Below, piece by piece: positions 27,561 through 39,472 of a stretch of 64,000 nucleotides of DNA. How positions within the stretch are numbered: the stretch's first letter is position 1; every line of letters begins with the position of its first letter. A model generated the notes under the pieces. That model saw nothing but the letters and a program-made list of their open reading frames with translations. It was not told where the DNA came from and made no database searches. A program made the position numbers and the translations under genes. The stretch comes from Imhoffiella purpurea. Its GTDB lineage: Bacteria; Pseudomonadota; Gammaproteobacteria; Chromatiales; Chromatiaceae. The stretch covers positions 1-64,000 of the forward strand of contig NZ_AONC01000040.1 in assembly GCF_000585215.1 (NCBI RefSeq). Direction: 5' to 3'.

Positions 27561-28707
27561 CCGAGAATCCGCGCCAGGACTCGCTCATCCCCTTGTCGAG
27601 ACCCATCACCTTGAAGCGCTCGCCCATCTCGGTGGGCAGCAGCAGCTGTTTGGCGGCCAGCGTCTGTTCCAGTGCGTCGGGCGATTCGCTCAGGAGCCGG
27701 TCGATTCCGCATCCGATCAGGAAATGGGCCTGGGTGGTGAAGCCGGCCAGTTCGAATCCGGCCTCCAAGCCGGATTCGACGACGGCCGTGAAGTCGACAT
27801 GGGCGGTGATGTCCTGCAGTCCGATGTGTCGATAGGGATCGTCGTGCGCCTGGTGACGGTAATGGCACATGAGGGTGCCCATGGAGCGGTCGGGCTGATA
27901 GTAGGCGGAGCGGTCGTAGCCGTAATCGATCAGCAGCGCCAGTCCGCGTTCGAGCCGCTCCGAGAGCGCCGACAGCCAGGGGCCGAGTCGCAGGTTGATC
28001 TCCGAGGCGTAGCCGGGCGTCCGGGCGAGACCCTCGGCCTGAAGCGCCCAGACGCGGTCCGCGAGACCGGGCGAGCGGATGGGGGCCGCGCTCTCGGTGA
28101 GGAGGCCGTCGGACTCGCCGACGCAGATCTCCAGCGGTTCGCCCGAGTCGTCCAGCCGAAAACGGTGCACCGGCATGGCGTCCAGCACCTCGTTGGCGAC
28201 CACCACGCCCTGGATGCGCTCTGGGAGCCCGTCCAGCCATGTGCAACGATCGATCAGCCGTGGTAGTTGCTGGCGGATGCGATCCCGCTGACGTTCGCGC
28301 AGCTCGGGACTCGGTTCCAGAATCAGATAGCGATCGGGCAGGGCGTCGATCTCTTCGAGGCGGCCCAGGATCTGTACCGCCAGTGCGCCGCTGCCGGCAC
28401 CGAATTCGAGGATGTCGGCCCGGGGAATCCGCTCCAGGACCTCGGCGCACTGGTTGGCGATGCAGCGTCCGAACAGGGAGGAGATCTCGGGGGCGGTGAC
28501 GAAGTCCCCGCCGGGGCCGAATTTTTCGCTTCCGGCCACGTAATAGCCCAGACCTGGGGCATAGAGCGCCAGGTCCATGAAGCGATCGAATGGCAGTGAC
28601 CCGCCGGCTCGGGCGATCTCGGCACGGATGCGCTCCAGGAGACGGGCGCTGATCTCTTCCTCGAAGGTGTCGGTCTCGTTCGCTGTGTGGCTGTCTTGCA
28701 GGGGCAT
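27535..28707 (-). CDS. SAM-dependent methyltransferase, MidA/NDUFAF7 family
   Basis: A 390-residue protein of the DUF185 family. It shows FDRFMDLALYAPGLGYY near the N-terminus, the SAM-binding loop ILEFGAGSGALA at about 85-96 and NEVLDAMPVHRF in the middle. Mitochondrial members methylate an arginine of complex I subunit NDUFS2; bacterial targets are unproven, so a role in protein arginine methylation is inference. The ATG at 28707 is chosen because the family N-terminus starts soon after; the longer open frame (to 28872) runs into the promoter region of the divergent neighbour. Confidence 0.85.
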   Translation of the reverse strand: MPLQDSHTANETDTFEEEISARLLERIRAEIARAGGSLPFDRFMDLALYAPGLGYYVAGSEKFGPGGDFVTAPEISSLFGRCIANQCAEVLERIPRADILEFGAGSGALAVQILGRLEEIDALPDRYLILEPSPELRERQRDRIRQQLPRLIDRCTWLDGLPERIQGVVVANEVLDAMPVHRFRLDDSGEPLEICVGESDGLLTESAAPIRSPGLADRVWALQAEGLARTPGYASEINLRLGPWLSALSERLERGLALLIDYGYDRSAYYQPDRSMGTLMCHYRHQAHDDPYRHIGLQDITAHVDFTAVVESGLEAGFELAGFTTQAHFLIGCGIDRLLSESPDALEQTLAAKQLLLPTEMGERFKVMGLDKGMSESWRGFSVRDLSDRL

Positions 28708-28827
28708 GTGGGTCTCGATGGTCCTGATCGTGGTTGGATAGAATGTCGTGGAGCGACGGATGTTGGTAGGCTGGTCGGGGTTCGTGCCGGGCCGTTTTCC
28801 GAATCCGAACACAACGAGCGAAGGACA

Positions 28828-29316
28828 ATGAGCGAGCAAGACAAGGCAATCCTCCACCGTGGCGACGCCCACGCCTCACCCTATCCGGTCAGCCGGCTGG
28901 CCCCGTCCTTCGATACGGGCGAATTGTCCGCGGAGGTTGCCAAGGCGGAGTCCATGCTGAGCGCGCGGACCGGGGCCAAGCTGCGCGTCATCGCCGATCA
29001 GATCGCCCTGCTGCAGCAGGAGGCCCGCAAGGTGCTGGACGAGGCGCGCGACGAGCAGGTGCTGAACCGCGCCGAATGCGCCTTCAAGCGGATCCCCGGC
29101 AAGACCTACCACCTCTATCGTCGTGCCAGCGGCAAGAGCTTCTTCTCGATGCTGTCGCCGGATGAATGGGGCGGGGCGCCGCCCCATGCCTTTCTCGGTT
29201 CCTATCGGCTCGAGACGGACTATTCCTGGACGCCGGCCGAGCAGGAAGAACGGACCGGAGATACCGGCGATCTGGTCGATCAGCTCCTGCGGATCGGCTT
29301 GGGTTCCAGCGACTGA
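28828..29316 (+). CDS. DUF2452 family protein
   Basis: A 162-residue soluble protein. The middle part (about 45-130) matches DUF2452: a helix with QIALLQQEA, then GKTYHLYRRASG, FSMLSPDEWGG and a closing strand FLGSYRLETDYSW. The function is unknown. The ATG at 28828 follows GAAGGACA. Divergent from the MidA-type gene, so the two may share control. Confidence 0.8.
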   Translation: MSEQDKAILHRGDAHASPYPVSRLAPSFDTGELSAEVAKAESMLSARTGAKLRVIADQIALLQQEARKVLDEARDEQVLNRAECAFKRIPGKTYHLYRRASGKSFFSMLSPDEWGGAPPHAFLGSYRLETDYSWTPAEQEERTGDTGDLVDQLLRIGLGSSD

Positions 29317-29345
29317 GATCCGGTGGTCGGTGCCGGACTCCGGTC

Positions 29346-29720
29346 TCAGCCGGGCAGGCTGCCTTCCGGGCGCACGCCGCGCTCGATGAGGACCCCCACG
29401 TTCACCCCTTCGCCGACCGCGCCGGGTTTGTTGAGTCTCAGTCTGACCCAGGGGATCCCGAACTCCTCGCGCAGGATCGCGGCGCAGCGCTCGGCCAGGG
29501 TCTCGACCAGCTCGGCGCCGTTCTCGCTCACCTCCTGTCTCAGCCGCCGGGTCACGGCATCGTAGTCGAGCGCATCCTCGATCCGGTCGGAGGCGGCGGC
29601 GCGGGCGATGTCGCTCGCCATCTCCAGGTCCAGGACGATCGGTCGGCGGATCCGCTTCTCCCAGTCGTGAATGCCGATGGTGGTCTCGATGGCGAGACCC
29701 TGGATGAAGACGATGTCCAA
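29346..29720 (-). CDS. folB: Dihydroneopterin aldolase
   Basis: Folate pathway enzyme converting 7,8-dihydroneopterin to 6-hydroxymethyldihydropterin and glycolaldehyde. The 124-residue protein has the family start DIVFIQGLAIETTIGIHDWEK (key residues around 2-20), the conserved DYDAV and ETLAER segments and catalytic Lys in LNKPGAV near 99. The start codon is TTG with GGAG 8 bases upstream. It is divergent from plsY, a common gammaproteobacterial arrangement near tsaD. Confidence 0.93.
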   Translation of the reverse strand: MDIVFIQGLAIETTIGIHDWEKRIRRPIVLDLEMASDIARAAASDRIEDALDYDAVTRRLRQEVSENGAELVETLAERCAAILREEFGIPWVRLRLNKPGAVGEGVNVGVLIERGVRPEGSLPG

Positions 29721-29809
29721 GGCGGTACTCCGGGTGCTTCTGTGACGATTCGAGGATTCGATGATAGCTATCTTGACCTGAAGCGGCTTCGCGGGTCCAA
29801 TTGCGCACC

Positions 29810-30409
29810 ATGATCACCGCCACTCTACTCACCATCGCCGCCTATCTGCTGGGATCCGTCTCCAGCGCCATCATCGTCTGCCGCTTGATGGGGCTGCCGG
29901 ATCCGCGCACCCAGGGCTCCAACAACCCGGGCGCGACCAACGTGCTGCGCATCGGCGGCAAGAAGCCGGCCGCCATCACCCTGGTCGGCGACAGCCTCAA
30001 GGGTCTCGTGCCCATGCTGGTCGCCCACCTGCTGGGGGCCGGGCCAGCGGTTCTGGCCAGCGTCGGACTCGCGGCCTTCATCGGGCATCTGTATCCGGTC
30101 TTCTTCGGCTTCCGCGGCGGCAAGGGTGTCGCGACGGCGCTCGGCGTTCAGTTCGGCCTCTATTGGCCGATCGGGCTCTGCGTCGCGGCGGTCTGGCTGT
30201 TCGTCGCCAAGGTGCTCAAGATCTCCTCGCTCTCGGGCCTCATCTCCATGGCCCTCGCGCCGCTCTTCGTCTGGCTGTTCTGGGCGGACAAGACGCTGAT
30301 CGGGATGCAGCTCATCATCACGGGTCTGCTGATCTGGCGTCATCGCAGCAATATCCGCAATCTGGTCGCCGGCACCGAGGGCCGACTGACCGGCCGCCCG
30401 AGCGAATGA
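29810..30409 (+). CDS. plsY: Acyl-phosphate:glycerol-3-phosphate acyltransferase PlsY
   Basis: First acylation step of phospholipid synthesis at the inner membrane, using acyl-phosphate. The 199-residue protein has multiple helices and the three conserved loops: GSNNPGATNVLR, HLYPVFFGFRGGKGVAT and HRSNIRNL. The ATG at 29810 is chosen over a TTG three codons earlier. Divergent from folB and convergent with the TMEM43-like gene. Confidence 0.94.
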   Translation: MITATLLTIAAYLLGSVSSAIIVCRLMGLPDPRTQGSNNPGATNVLRIGGKKPAAITLVGDSLKGLVPMLVAHLLGAGPAVLASVGLAAFIGHLYPVFFGFRGGKGVATALGVQFGLYWPIGLCVAAVWLFVAKVLKISSLSGLISMALAPLFVWLFWADKTLIGMQLIITGLLIWRHRSNIRNLVAGTEGRLTGRPSE

Positions 30410-30443
30410 GTCGGCCCGCGGCCGGTCCTGTCCGATCCCGCGA

Positions 30444-31595
30444 TCAGGATGGCCCGGCGGCCTCGGGTACCGGTTCGGCGCGCTTGATCTTGAAGGCGCT
30501 CAATCCGAGCAGGACCAGGGCCGCCGCGATCAGTCCTCCCGCCAGCAGCGGACGATAGAAGATCCAGGCGACGGCGATGGTGACGAAGCCGAGCGAGAGG
30601 GCGACGAGCCCGGCGACGAGGCTGGTTCCCGCCCCGACGATGCCTCCGACGAGCGGGACGATGTCCGCCAGGACGCGCAGCGGCTCGAGGACGATCTTGA
30701 GCCCGATCCACAGCAGCAGGATGCCGGCGAACCTCAGCCCCCAGGTGAGCGCCGCGTTGGCGTCCAGCGCCTTGGCGAACATGGTTTCGGAGTCGACCCG
30801 TCCGAGCTCCAGGAGCGAGATGGTGCCCTTCGGCATGTGCGCGATCTCGATGCCGTCCAGGACCTGTCTGCCGACCAGGCTGACGGTCGTGGGACCGACG
30901 CTCGCGAACCGCACCCGGATGTCGCCGATCTCGGGACTCTGAGGCGTGCCGCGATAGTAGCCGTCGCCATAGGGCTCGAAACCCGGGGGTACGGCGGCCG
31001 TCTCCGTCGGTCGATAGGGCTCGAAGGCGTCGATCTGATCGACGAAGTCCTTGCCCAGCCGGAAGGCGCCGAGCGTCACCTCGGATGCCTCGTAGTCCTC
31101 CGACCCGAACGGCATCCGGCTCGGATTCTCGTGGCCGGCGCGGTACTCGAAGGTGCCTGAGTCGATCCAGTGATCGGCCCATTCCTTGTCGTATCTGTAG
31201 GTGGTCTCGGTCTCCTCGGTGCCACCCGAGCCGCGGCTGGTCGAGGTGCTCTTGTGCTGCCGCCATTGATACATCTCGACCCTGCGTCTCAGGCGCAGCG
31301 CCTCGACGGCGACGCCGAAGGTCGCGTCTTCGAGGATCTCGTCCGTGGTCGCCAGGCCGCTGGTGTGGATCAGCCGGTCCTCGTGCGCCGGATCGACCGC
31401 GTCCGCGGCTGCCGAGATCACGGCGCTGCGTCCCGCCTCCAGGGTATGGGTGCGGTCGATCGCGCGGCCCTCGTTCCACCAGAGGAGCGGGAAGGCGGCG
31501 ATCGCCAGCAACCCGCCGAACAGGATGCCCTTCATCGAGCGACCCAGTCGCCCGAACCAGGATGTCGAGCTGGTTTGCCTGTAGACGTCGGTCAT
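30444..31595 (-). CDS. TMEM43 family membrane protein
   Basis: A 383-residue protein resembling the TMEM43 (DUF1625) family. A helix lies near the N-terminus (GILFGGLLAIAAFPLLWWNEG), followed by a large hydrophilic region (about 45-275) containing GDIRVRFASVGP. Three or four clustered helices close the protein. The long loop is predicted to lie outside the cytoplasm. Bacterial function is not established; in animals TMEM43 sits in ER and nuclear membranes. GAGGA upstream supports the ATG. Apparently monocistronic. Confidence 0.82.
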   Translation of the reverse strand: MTDVYRQTSSTSWFGRLGRSMKGILFGGLLAIAAFPLLWWNEGRAIDRTHTLEAGRSAVISAAADAVDPAHEDRLIHTSGLATTDEILEDATFGVAVEALRLRRRVEMYQWRQHKSTSTSRGSGGTEETETTYRYDKEWADHWIDSGTFEYRAGHENPSRMPFGSEDYEASEVTLGAFRLGKDFVDQIDAFEPYRPTETAAVPPGFEPYGDGYYRGTPQSPEIGDIRVRFASVGPTTVSLVGRQVLDGIEIAHMPKGTISLLELGRVDSETMFAKALDANAALTWGLRFAGILLLWIGLKIVLEPLRVLADIVPLVGGIVGAGTSLVAGLVALSLGFVTIAVAWIFYRPLLAGGLIAAALVLLGLSAFKIKRAEPVPEAAGPS

Positions 31596-31775
31596 CTTGG
31601 CTGTCCTCGTCTCGTTGTCGTCGTTGATCCAATGTCCTCGTCGATGCTCCGGGCCGCGAAACCGGAAGGGAGCGGGCGCCTGCGGGGCCAGAGAGCGAGC
31701 GGATCGCTATACTCGATAGACGCGAGCGGGCTCGGAGTCCGCTCGGGATGGTAAAGCAATTTGCGGAGGGCTTCG

Positions 31776-33533
31776 ATGAGCGATAAGGCTGCGGATTCCG
31801 GGTCGCGGGTACCCGTACCCGATGGTTTCGGCCTGGACGAGCTGCACAGCCTCGATCGCGGGGCCTTGGAGGCCCAGTTCGATGCGCTGGTGTCGGCCCT
31901 GGGCGCCGCGCACGATGCCAATGACGCCCAGCGCTGCATGCTGCTCGATCTGCAGAGCCATCAGGTCGAGCTCGAGATCCAGGGGCGCGACCTCCGCGAG
32001 GCCCAGAAGGCGCTGGAGCTGTCCCGCAATCACTATGCCCGTCTGTTCGACGAGGCGCCGGTCGGCTATGTCGTTTTCGGCCCGGAGGGGCGGATTCTGG
32101 CGCTCAATCTCACGGCCTCCAGCCTGATCGGGCGACCGACCGCCGAGCTGGAAGGGGTCTCCTTTCTGGACTTCATCGCCGATTCCGAGCGCGAGGGGTT
32201 TCGCTGTCATCTCGACGATGTGTTCGCCGAGTCGGACGTTTCGCACAGTCTCTGCGATCTGGTCCTGCATCTGGCCCATTCGGGCGGCATGCGCGTGGCG
32301 CGTCTGTGCTCGGTGCGGCGGGATGCCCGGTCCGGGCCCGAATGTCTGACGGTCCTGCTCGATATCACGGCCGAATACGAGGCCGAGCGCGAGCGCCAGG
32401 CCAGCGAACAGCTGCGTCAAGCGGTCCTGGATGCTCTGCCGTCCCAGATCGCGGTGCTGGACCGCGACGGCCGCATCCTCGCCGTGAATCGCGCCTGGCG
32501 CGAGCTGGCCGAAGAGAGCGGCGTGTCGGACAATCTGCGCGATGCGATCGGCCCGGGCGCATCCCGCGAGGCGTCGTCGGGAGGCTTCGATCGAGCCCAT
32601 CCGGGTGGCGATGCGACCCGTGGAATCTGGCAGGTCCTGCGACGCGAGCGTTCCGGATACAGCGTCGAATACGCGAGCCACAGGGATCGGCACAGACGCT
32701 GGTTCCTGATGCGGGCGGTCGCGCTGGACGGCGAGCCCGAGGGGGCCGTCGTCGCCTATGTGGACGTGACCGAGCGGCGGCTGGCCGAGGAGGAGGCGCG
32801 TCGCGCGCGCGATGTCCTGGCCCAGGTCGCCAGACTCAATGCGGTCGGCATTCTGGCCTCTTCCCTGATCCATGAGATCCTGCAGCCGCTGAGCTCGGCG
32901 ACCTTCTATTGCAGCGCCGCCGGGCAATTGGCCCAGGGGCCCAACGCCGATCCCGAACGGCTGGTGGACGTCATCGGCCGGATCGACGGTCAGATCCAGC
33001 GCGCCGGAGACATCATGGAACGTCTGCGGATGTTTCTGCGCGGACGCAAGATGCACAAGGTGATGGCCTCGCTGGGGCAGGTGGTGTCGCATGCCTTCGC
33101 CCTGGTGCAGTGGTTCGCCACGGATCACAAGGTGACGCTCGAGTATCGGGTGCCCGAGGATCTGCCGGAACTCCTGGTCGATCCGGTCCAGATCGAGCAG
33201 GTGCTGGTCAACCTCATCTGCAATGCCATTCAGGCCATGGAGGCGGCCGGGTCCGAGCGGCGCCAGGTGCGCGTCGAGGTGATCCGGGGCGATCGGGAGG
33301 TTCGGCTGGTGGTGAAGGATACCGGGCCCGGAATCCCCGGGGGGCGCCACGATGCCGTGTTCGACATCTTCGAGTCCACCAACGATTCCAGTCTCGGATT
33401 GGGGCTGGCGATCAGCCGCTCCATCGCCGAGGCGCACGGCGGCCGTCTCTGGGCGGAACCGGGCGCGACCGAGGGCGCCGAGCTCCACCTGACCCTGCCG
33501 CTCGCGAATCTGGAGCCCTCGACGTCCGGCTAG
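31776..33533 (+). CDS. PAS-domain sensor histidine kinase (NtrB/FixL-like core)
   Basis: A 585-residue soluble kinase. An N-terminal helical region with [13 protein letters not shown] precedes PAS 1 (about 85-200; [11 protein letters not shown]) and PAS 2 (about 215-335; [20 protein letters not shown]). The dimerisation region has phospho-His in [12 protein letters not shown] and the ATPase has [17 protein letters not shown] and GLGLAIS. The H-E-x-x-Q-P-L motif is typical of FixL/NtrB-class kinases. No partner receiver is adjacent, so it is an orphan. GGAGGG 5 bases before ATG 31776 sets the start. Its stop overlaps the tsaD stop. Confidence 0.9.
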   Translation: MSDKAADSGSRVPVPDGFGLDELHSLDRGALEAQFDALVSALGAAHDANDAQRCMLLDLQSHQVELEIQGRDLREAQKALELSRNHYARLFDEAPVGYVVFGPEGRILALNLTASSLIGRPTAELEGVSFLDFIADSEREGFRCHLDDVFAESDVSHSLCDLVLHLAHSGGMRVARLCSVRRDARSGPECLTVLLDITAEYEAERERQASEQLRQAVLDALPSQIAVLDRDGRILAVNRAWRELAEESGVSDNLRDAIGPGASREASSGGFDRAHPGGDATRGIWQVLRRERSGYSVEYASHRDRHRRWFLMRAVALDGEPEGAVVAYVDVTERRLAEEEARRARDVLAQVARLNAVGILASSLIHEILQPLSSATFYCSAAGQLAQGPNADPERLVDVIGRIDGQIQRAGDIMERLRMFLRGRKMHKVMASLGQVVSHAFALVQWFATDHKVTLEYRVPEDLPELLVDPVQIEQVLVNLICNAIQAMEAAGSERRQVRVEVIRGDREVRLVVKDTGPGIPGGRHDAVFDIFESTNDSSLGLGLAISRSIAEAHGGRLWAEPGATEGAELHLTLPLANLEPSTSG

Positions 33534-34555
33534 AGCGGGGGCAGCTGCTCCATCGGCCAGCGTGCCCTGGGTTTGAATGCGAGCGGTTCATGCTGGCCGG
33601 CCCGGAGCCGATGCCAGCCGGCATGGGCAATCATGGCGCCGTTGTCGGTGCAGAAATCGGGTCTCGGATAATAGGTCTCGCCGCCGTCCGCGGCGATGGC
33701 CGCGTTCATGCGCTCGCGCAGCCGCCGGTTGGCGCTGACTCCCCCGGCGAGGACGAGCCTGCGCCGTCCGGTCTCGCGCAGGGCGCGCCGGCATTTGATC
33801 GCCAGGGTGTCGACGACGGCCTCCTCGAAGGCGCGGGCGATGTCGGCCCGGGTCTGGCTCGGATCCTCGGCGCGCGCAAGCTCGGTGCGCAGACAGTTGA
33901 GGGCGAAGGTCTTGAGTCCGCTGAAGCTGAACTCGAGCCCGGGCCGATCGGTCATGGGGCGCGGGAAGCGGAAGCGCTCCGGATCGCCGCGCTCGGCGAG
34001 CTTGGCGAGCTCGGGGCCGCCGGGGTAGGGGAGGTCGAGGATCTTGGCCGTCTTGTCGAAGGCCTCGCCCGCGGCATCGTCGAGCGACTCGCCGAGGACG
34101 CGGTACTCCCCGATCCCCGCGACGTCGACCAGCTGGGTGTGTCCGCCCGAGACCAGCAGCGCAACGAAGGGAAACTCGGGTGCCGGCGTCTCGATCAGCG
34201 GGGCGAGCAGGTGTCCCTCCATGTGATGCACGCCGATGGCGGGGCATCCCCAGGACCAGGCCAGGCTGCGTCCGAGGGCGGCTCCGACCAGCAGGGCGCC
34301 GATCAGACCCGGGCCCGCGGTGTAGGCGACGCCGTCGATCAAGTCCGCTGCCGTGTCCGATTCCTCGAGCACCTGATGGATCAGCGGCAGGGTCTTGCGG
34401 ACATGGTCGCGCGAGGCGAGTTCGGGCACCACGCCCCCGTACTCGGCATGGATCCCGATCTGGCTGTAGACCGCGTGCGCGATCAGCCCCTGCTCCCCGT
34501 CGTAGATGGCGACACCCGTTTCGTCGCAGGATGTCTCGATACCCAATACACGCAT
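33530..34555 (-). CDS. tsaD: tRNA N6-adenosine threonylcarbamoyltransferase TsaD
   Basis: Transfers threonylcarbamoyl to A37 of ANN-decoding tRNAs with TsaB and TsaE. The 341-residue protein begins with [15 protein letters not shown], has the metal-binding HHMEGH at about 111-116, VSGGHTQL and the C-terminal [11 protein letters not shown]. The length matches E. coli TsaD (337). ATG 34555 is preferred to the longer frame to 34645, which lacks similarity and overlaps the rpsU promoter; GAGG lies 9 bases upstream. Divergent from rpsU, as in other gammaproteobacteria. Confidence 0.95.
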   Translation of the reverse strand: MRVLGIETSCDETGVAIYDGEQGLIAHAVYSQIGIHAEYGGVVPELASRDHVRKTLPLIHQVLEESDTAADLIDGVAYTAGPGLIGALLVGAALGRSLAWSWGCPAIGVHHMEGHLLAPLIETPAPEFPFVALLVSGGHTQLVDVAGIGEYRVLGESLDDAAGEAFDKTAKILDLPYPGGPELAKLAERGDPERFRFPRPMTDRPGLEFSFSGLKTFALNCLRTELARAEDPSQTRADIARAFEEAVVDTLAIKCRRALRETGRRRLVLAGGVSANRRLRERMNAAIAADGGETYYPRPDFCTDNGAMIAHAGWHRLRAGQHEPLAFKPRARWPMEQLPPL

Positions 34556-34646
34556 TCGACCGACCTCATGACCAAACTGGCGCGGCATCATATACCCAAG
34601 CGTCGCCATCTTGGGATGGCGATATGGACGAGGATGAAATTCCATT

Positions 34647-34676
34647 TTGCAATCAAGACTGATTGCTCGCTATAAT
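34647..34676 (+). promoter_or_regulatory. Sigma-70 promoter of the rpsU-dnaG-rpoD operon
   Basis: TTGCAA (34647-34652) and TATAAT (34671-34676) are separated by 18 bp. The -10 box is a perfect consensus. Transcription would begin near 34683, about 48 bases before rpsU. Confidence 0.75.
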
Positions 34677-34730
34677 TGGCGATCTTTTTACCGTTGATCA
34701 ACCTCAACCCGGAGAAGCAAAGGACTCTCT

Positions 34731-34946
34731 ATGCCCAGCGTTCGCGTCAAAGAAAACGAGCCATTCGAAGTCGCCATGCGGCGTTTCAAGCGTTCCTGCG
34801 AGAAAGCAGGGGTGCTTGCCGAAGTTCGCCGTCGTGAGTTCTACGAGAAGCCCACTTCCGAGCGGAAGCGCAAGAAGGCGGCCGCCGTCAAGCGCCACCA
34901 GAAGAAGCTGCAGCGCGAATCGCGTCGCTGGGAGCGTCCTTACTGA
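34731..34946 (+). CDS. rpsU: 30S ribosomal protein S21
   Basis: The 71-residue basic protein has the standard S21 sequence ([20 protein letters not shown] at the start, a lysine-rich centre and RRWERPY at the end). It binds near the 3' end of 16S rRNA and helps initiation. A GGAG ribosome-binding site precedes it. First gene of the macromolecular-synthesis operon, expressed from the promoter at 34647-34676. Confidence 0.98.
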   Translation: MPSVRVKENEPFEVAMRRFKRSCEKAGVLAEVRRREFYEKPTSERKRKKAAAVKRHQKKLQRESRRWERPY

Positions 34947-35147
34947 TCGGACGGTCGAACCGATCGGTCGGAGATGCGGGGCGATGGCCGGCAGCCGGCG
35001 GCCTCCCGCGTAGATTTCGTCGGTGAGTGCGCGATCCAGCCAGCCACGTCGCGCCCTCGTCGTGTCCAAGACGATTCCTCTTCGTCTCAAACCCTAACAT
35101 GTCGGTCGGTTCGTCCCTCCAACCGGCCCGATCCCAGTTGTTCACTC

Positions 35148-35591
35148 ATGCTCAAGCAGCACATCCAGGATGCCATGAAGGCCGCCATGAAGGCGGGCGA
35201 GAAAGACAAGCTCGGCGTGATCCGTCTGATCATGGCCGCGATCAAGCAGCGCGAGGTCGACGAGCGCATCGAGCTCGACGACGCTCAGGTGCTCGCCGTG
35301 CTCGACAAGATGGTCAAGCAGCGCCGCGACTCCATCGCCCAGTACGCGTCCGCCGGCCGCGAGGATCTGGCCGCCGTCGAGCGTTTCGAGATCGGGGTCA
35401 TCCATGCCTATCTGCCCGCGCAACTGAGCGAGGCCGAGATCGCCGGGCTGGTCGATGCCGCCGTCTCCCAGACCGGCGCCGCCGCCACGAGCGACATGGG
35501 CAAGGTCATGGGCGTGCTGCGTCCCCAGGTTCAGGGCCGCGCCGACATGGGTGCCGTGAGCGCCCTGGTCAAGCAGCGCCTCGGGGGCTGA
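35148..35591 (+). CDS. yqeY: GatB/YqeY domain-containing protein
   Basis: A 147-residue protein of the YqeY family, which shares the tail domain of GatB (amidotransferase subunit) and may interact with tRNA or aminoacylation. The start LKQHIQDAMKAAMKAGEKDK and the segment EIGVIHAYLPAQLSE are typical. It sits between rpsU and dnaG, its common position in this operon. The ribosome-binding site is weak and the open frame continues upstream without similarity, so ATG 35148 is chosen by homology. Confidence 0.9.
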   Translation: MLKQHIQDAMKAAMKAGEKDKLGVIRLIMAAIKQREVDERIELDDAQVLAVLDKMVKQRRDSIAQYASAGREDLAAVERFEIGVIHAYLPAQLSEAEIAGLVDAAVSQTGAAATSDMGKVMGVLRPQVQGRADMGAVSALVKQRLGG

Positions 35592-35610
35592 TGCCGTCCG
35601 CCCGGCGATC

Positions 35611-37362
35611 ATGTCTGGCCGGATTCCACCCGAGTTCATCGACGATCTCATCGCGCGGACCGACATCGTCGATCTGATCGGTTCGCGTCTCCAGCTCCGC
35701 AAGGCGGGTAAGGACTACCAGGCCCGCTGCCCCTTCCACGACGAGAAGACTCCGTCCTTCACGGTCAGTCCGGACAAGCAGTTCTATCACTGCTTCGGGT
35801 GCGGGGCCCACGGCACCGCCATCGGCTTTCTGATGGAGTACGATCGCCTCCCCTTCCGCGAGGCGGTCGAGGAGCTGGCCCAGCGCGCGGGGCTGACGAT
35901 ACCCGCGAGCGGCCAGGCGCAGCCCTCCGGGCCGGACAACGGACCGCTCTATGGGCTGCTGGAGCAGGTATCGGAGATTTTTCGTCAGCAGTTGCGCGAC
36001 CCGGCTCGGTCCGAGCCTGCGGTCGCCTATCTCAAGTCTCGTGGTCTGAGCGGCGAGATCGCCGCGACCTTCGGGATCGGCTATGCGCCGCCGGGTTACA
36101 ACTTCCTGCTCTCGAGGCTCGGCGCGACCGCCGAGCGCCGCGAGCAGCTGATGACGGTCGGTCTGCTCGCCGAGCAGGACGGCCGCCGCTACGACCGGTT
36201 CCGCGACCGCATCATGTTCCCGATCCGCGATCGCCGGGGGCGGGTCATCGGTTTCGGCGGGCGCCTGCTCGGGGACGGCAAGCCGAAATATCTCAATTCG
36301 CCGGAGACCCCCGTCTTTCACAAGGGGCGCGAACTCTACGGTCTGTTCGAGGCCCAGCAGGCCGACCGCAAGCTGGGTGCGCTGCTGATCGTCGAGGGCT
36401 ATCTCGATGTGATCGCCCTGGCCCAGTTCGGCATCACCAATGCCGTGGCGACGCTCGGGACGGCGACGACTGCGGAGCACCTGCAGCAATTGCTGCGCAC
36501 GGTTCCGGATCTCGTCTTCTGCTTCGACGGCGACCGTGCCGGACGCTCGGCCGCCTGGAAGGCGCTCGAGACGGCCTTGCCGCTGGTCACCGGGCATCAG
36601 TCGATCCGCTTCCTGTTCCTTCCCGAGGGCGACGATCCGGACACCCTGGTGCGTCGCGAGGGCGCGGAGGGAATGACGCGGCTGATCGAGGGCGCTGCCC
36701 CCTTGTCCGAATTCCTGTTCGATCACCTGTCCGAGCAGGTGGACATGACCAGTCTCGACGGGCGGGCCAGGCTCGGCGGACTCGCCAAGCCGCTGCTCGA
36801 ACGGATGCCGGCGGGTCTCTATCGGGATCTGATCGCCAATCGGCTGTCTAACCTGGCGGGTCTGAGTCAGCCCTCCAAGCCGGGATCATGGGCGGGCCGC
36901 CGACGCGGTCGGTCCGATCCGATGCGGCCGATGCGGCTCAGTCTGGTGGCGCAGTCGATCGCCTTGTTGCTCGATCATCCCGACCTGGCCGCGCGCGTTC
37001 TGGCGATGACGGACGATCGCTGGCGCCGCTCCGAGAGCCCCGGAGCGGAGGTGCTCGTCGAGCTGCTGGAGATGCTCGCTGCGGCCCCGGACCTCAACAA
37101 GGCGGCGCTGCTGGAGCGTTGGCGCGAGCATCCGCATTTCGCCTATCTCCAGCGTCTGAGTGTCGCCCCCTTTCTCCGGGACATCGCCGAGGAAGACGTG
37201 GGCGCCGATCTGGTCGGCGCCTTGACGCGGCTGGGCGACGAGGCCGACAGGGCGGAGCGCAGCCGGCATTTCAATCAGCGCAGCACGGCCGACTGGTCGC
37301 CCGAGGAGCGGGCTCGATTGGAGCGCGCGCTGCAGAACGTCCGCGTGCGGCGCGAGGAGTGA
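35611..37362 (+). CDS. dnaG: DNA primase
   Basis: Synthesises RNA primers at the replication fork. The 583-residue protein has the N-terminal zinc-binding domain (Cys40, His43, Cys61, Cys64), the RNA polymerase core and the TOPRIM domain (IVEGYLDVIAL with catalytic Glu; FCFDGDRAG with the Asp pair). A C-terminal DnaB-binding helical domain covers about 430-583. The length matches E. coli DnaG (581). It follows yqeY by 19 bp and precedes rpoD. Confidence 0.97.
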   Translation: MSGRIPPEFIDDLIARTDIVDLIGSRLQLRKAGKDYQARCPFHDEKTPSFTVSPDKQFYHCFGCGAHGTAIGFLMEYDRLPFREAVEELAQRAGLTIPASGQAQPSGPDNGPLYGLLEQVSEIFRQQLRDPARSEPAVAYLKSRGLSGEIAATFGIGYAPPGYNFLLSRLGATAERREQLMTVGLLAEQDGRRYDRFRDRIMFPIRDRRGRVIGFGGRLLGDGKPKYLNSPETPVFHKGRELYGLFEAQQADRKLGALLIVEGYLDVIALAQFGITNAVATLGTATTAEHLQQLLRTVPDLVFCFDGDRAGRSAAWKALETALPLVTGHQSIRFLFLPEGDDPDTLVRREGAEGMTRLIEGAAPLSEFLFDHLSEQVDMTSLDGRARLGGLAKPLLERMPAGLYRDLIANRLSNLAGLSQPSKPGSWAGRRRGRSDPMRPMRLSLVAQSIALLLDHPDLAARVLAMTDDRWRRSESPGAEVLVELLEMLAAAPDLNKAALLERWREHPHFAYLQRLSVAPFLRDIAEEDVGADLVGALTRLGDEADRAERSRHFNQRSTADWSPEERARLERALQNVRVRREE

Positions 37363-37510
37363 AACGGATGACCCTTGCTCGGCAACTGGTTTTTTGTTCG
37401 ATTTCTACTATCTATTTTGTGACCGTCTGGAGTATAGGCCGTTCCGATGGCCATCCGCGGTTGGAAGTGCGAATCCCGCCTATATCTATTGGTGGGAACG
37501 CTTGAAATTA

Positions 37511-37519
37511 TGCTAGACT
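37511..37519 (+). promoter_or_regulatory. Candidate internal extended -10 promoter for rpoD
   Basis: TGCTAGACT fits the TGnTAnnnT extended -10 pattern, 53 bases before the rpoD start in a locally AT-rich gap. No good -35 is visible at 16-18 bp, which an extended -10 does not require. An internal promoter between dnaG and rpoD is known in E. coli, so it is expected here. Confidence 0.4.
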
Positions 37520-37571
37520 GCGGAGTTCGCTTTTCGAGCCGCTATCCGCCGCACCGATTCTAAGGTATCCC

Positions 37572-39431
<1,860 letters not shown>

Positions 39432-39439
39432 CCCCCGCC

Positions 39440-39455
39440 GCGCCATGGATGGCGC
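39440..39455 (+). terminator. Hairpin after rpoD
   Basis: GCGCCAT and ATGGCGC form a perfect 7-bp inverted repeat with a 2-nt centre, shortly after the rpoD stop and before the tRNA. No U-tract follows, so it may be an attenuating hairpin or a processing site. Confidence 0.35.
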
Positions 39456-39472
39456 CAAGATGCCACATCTCC

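Noticed and set aside
34888-35145. Minus-strand frame in the rpsU-yqeY gap
   Set aside because: Biased composition, no similarity and it runs against a highly expressed operon.
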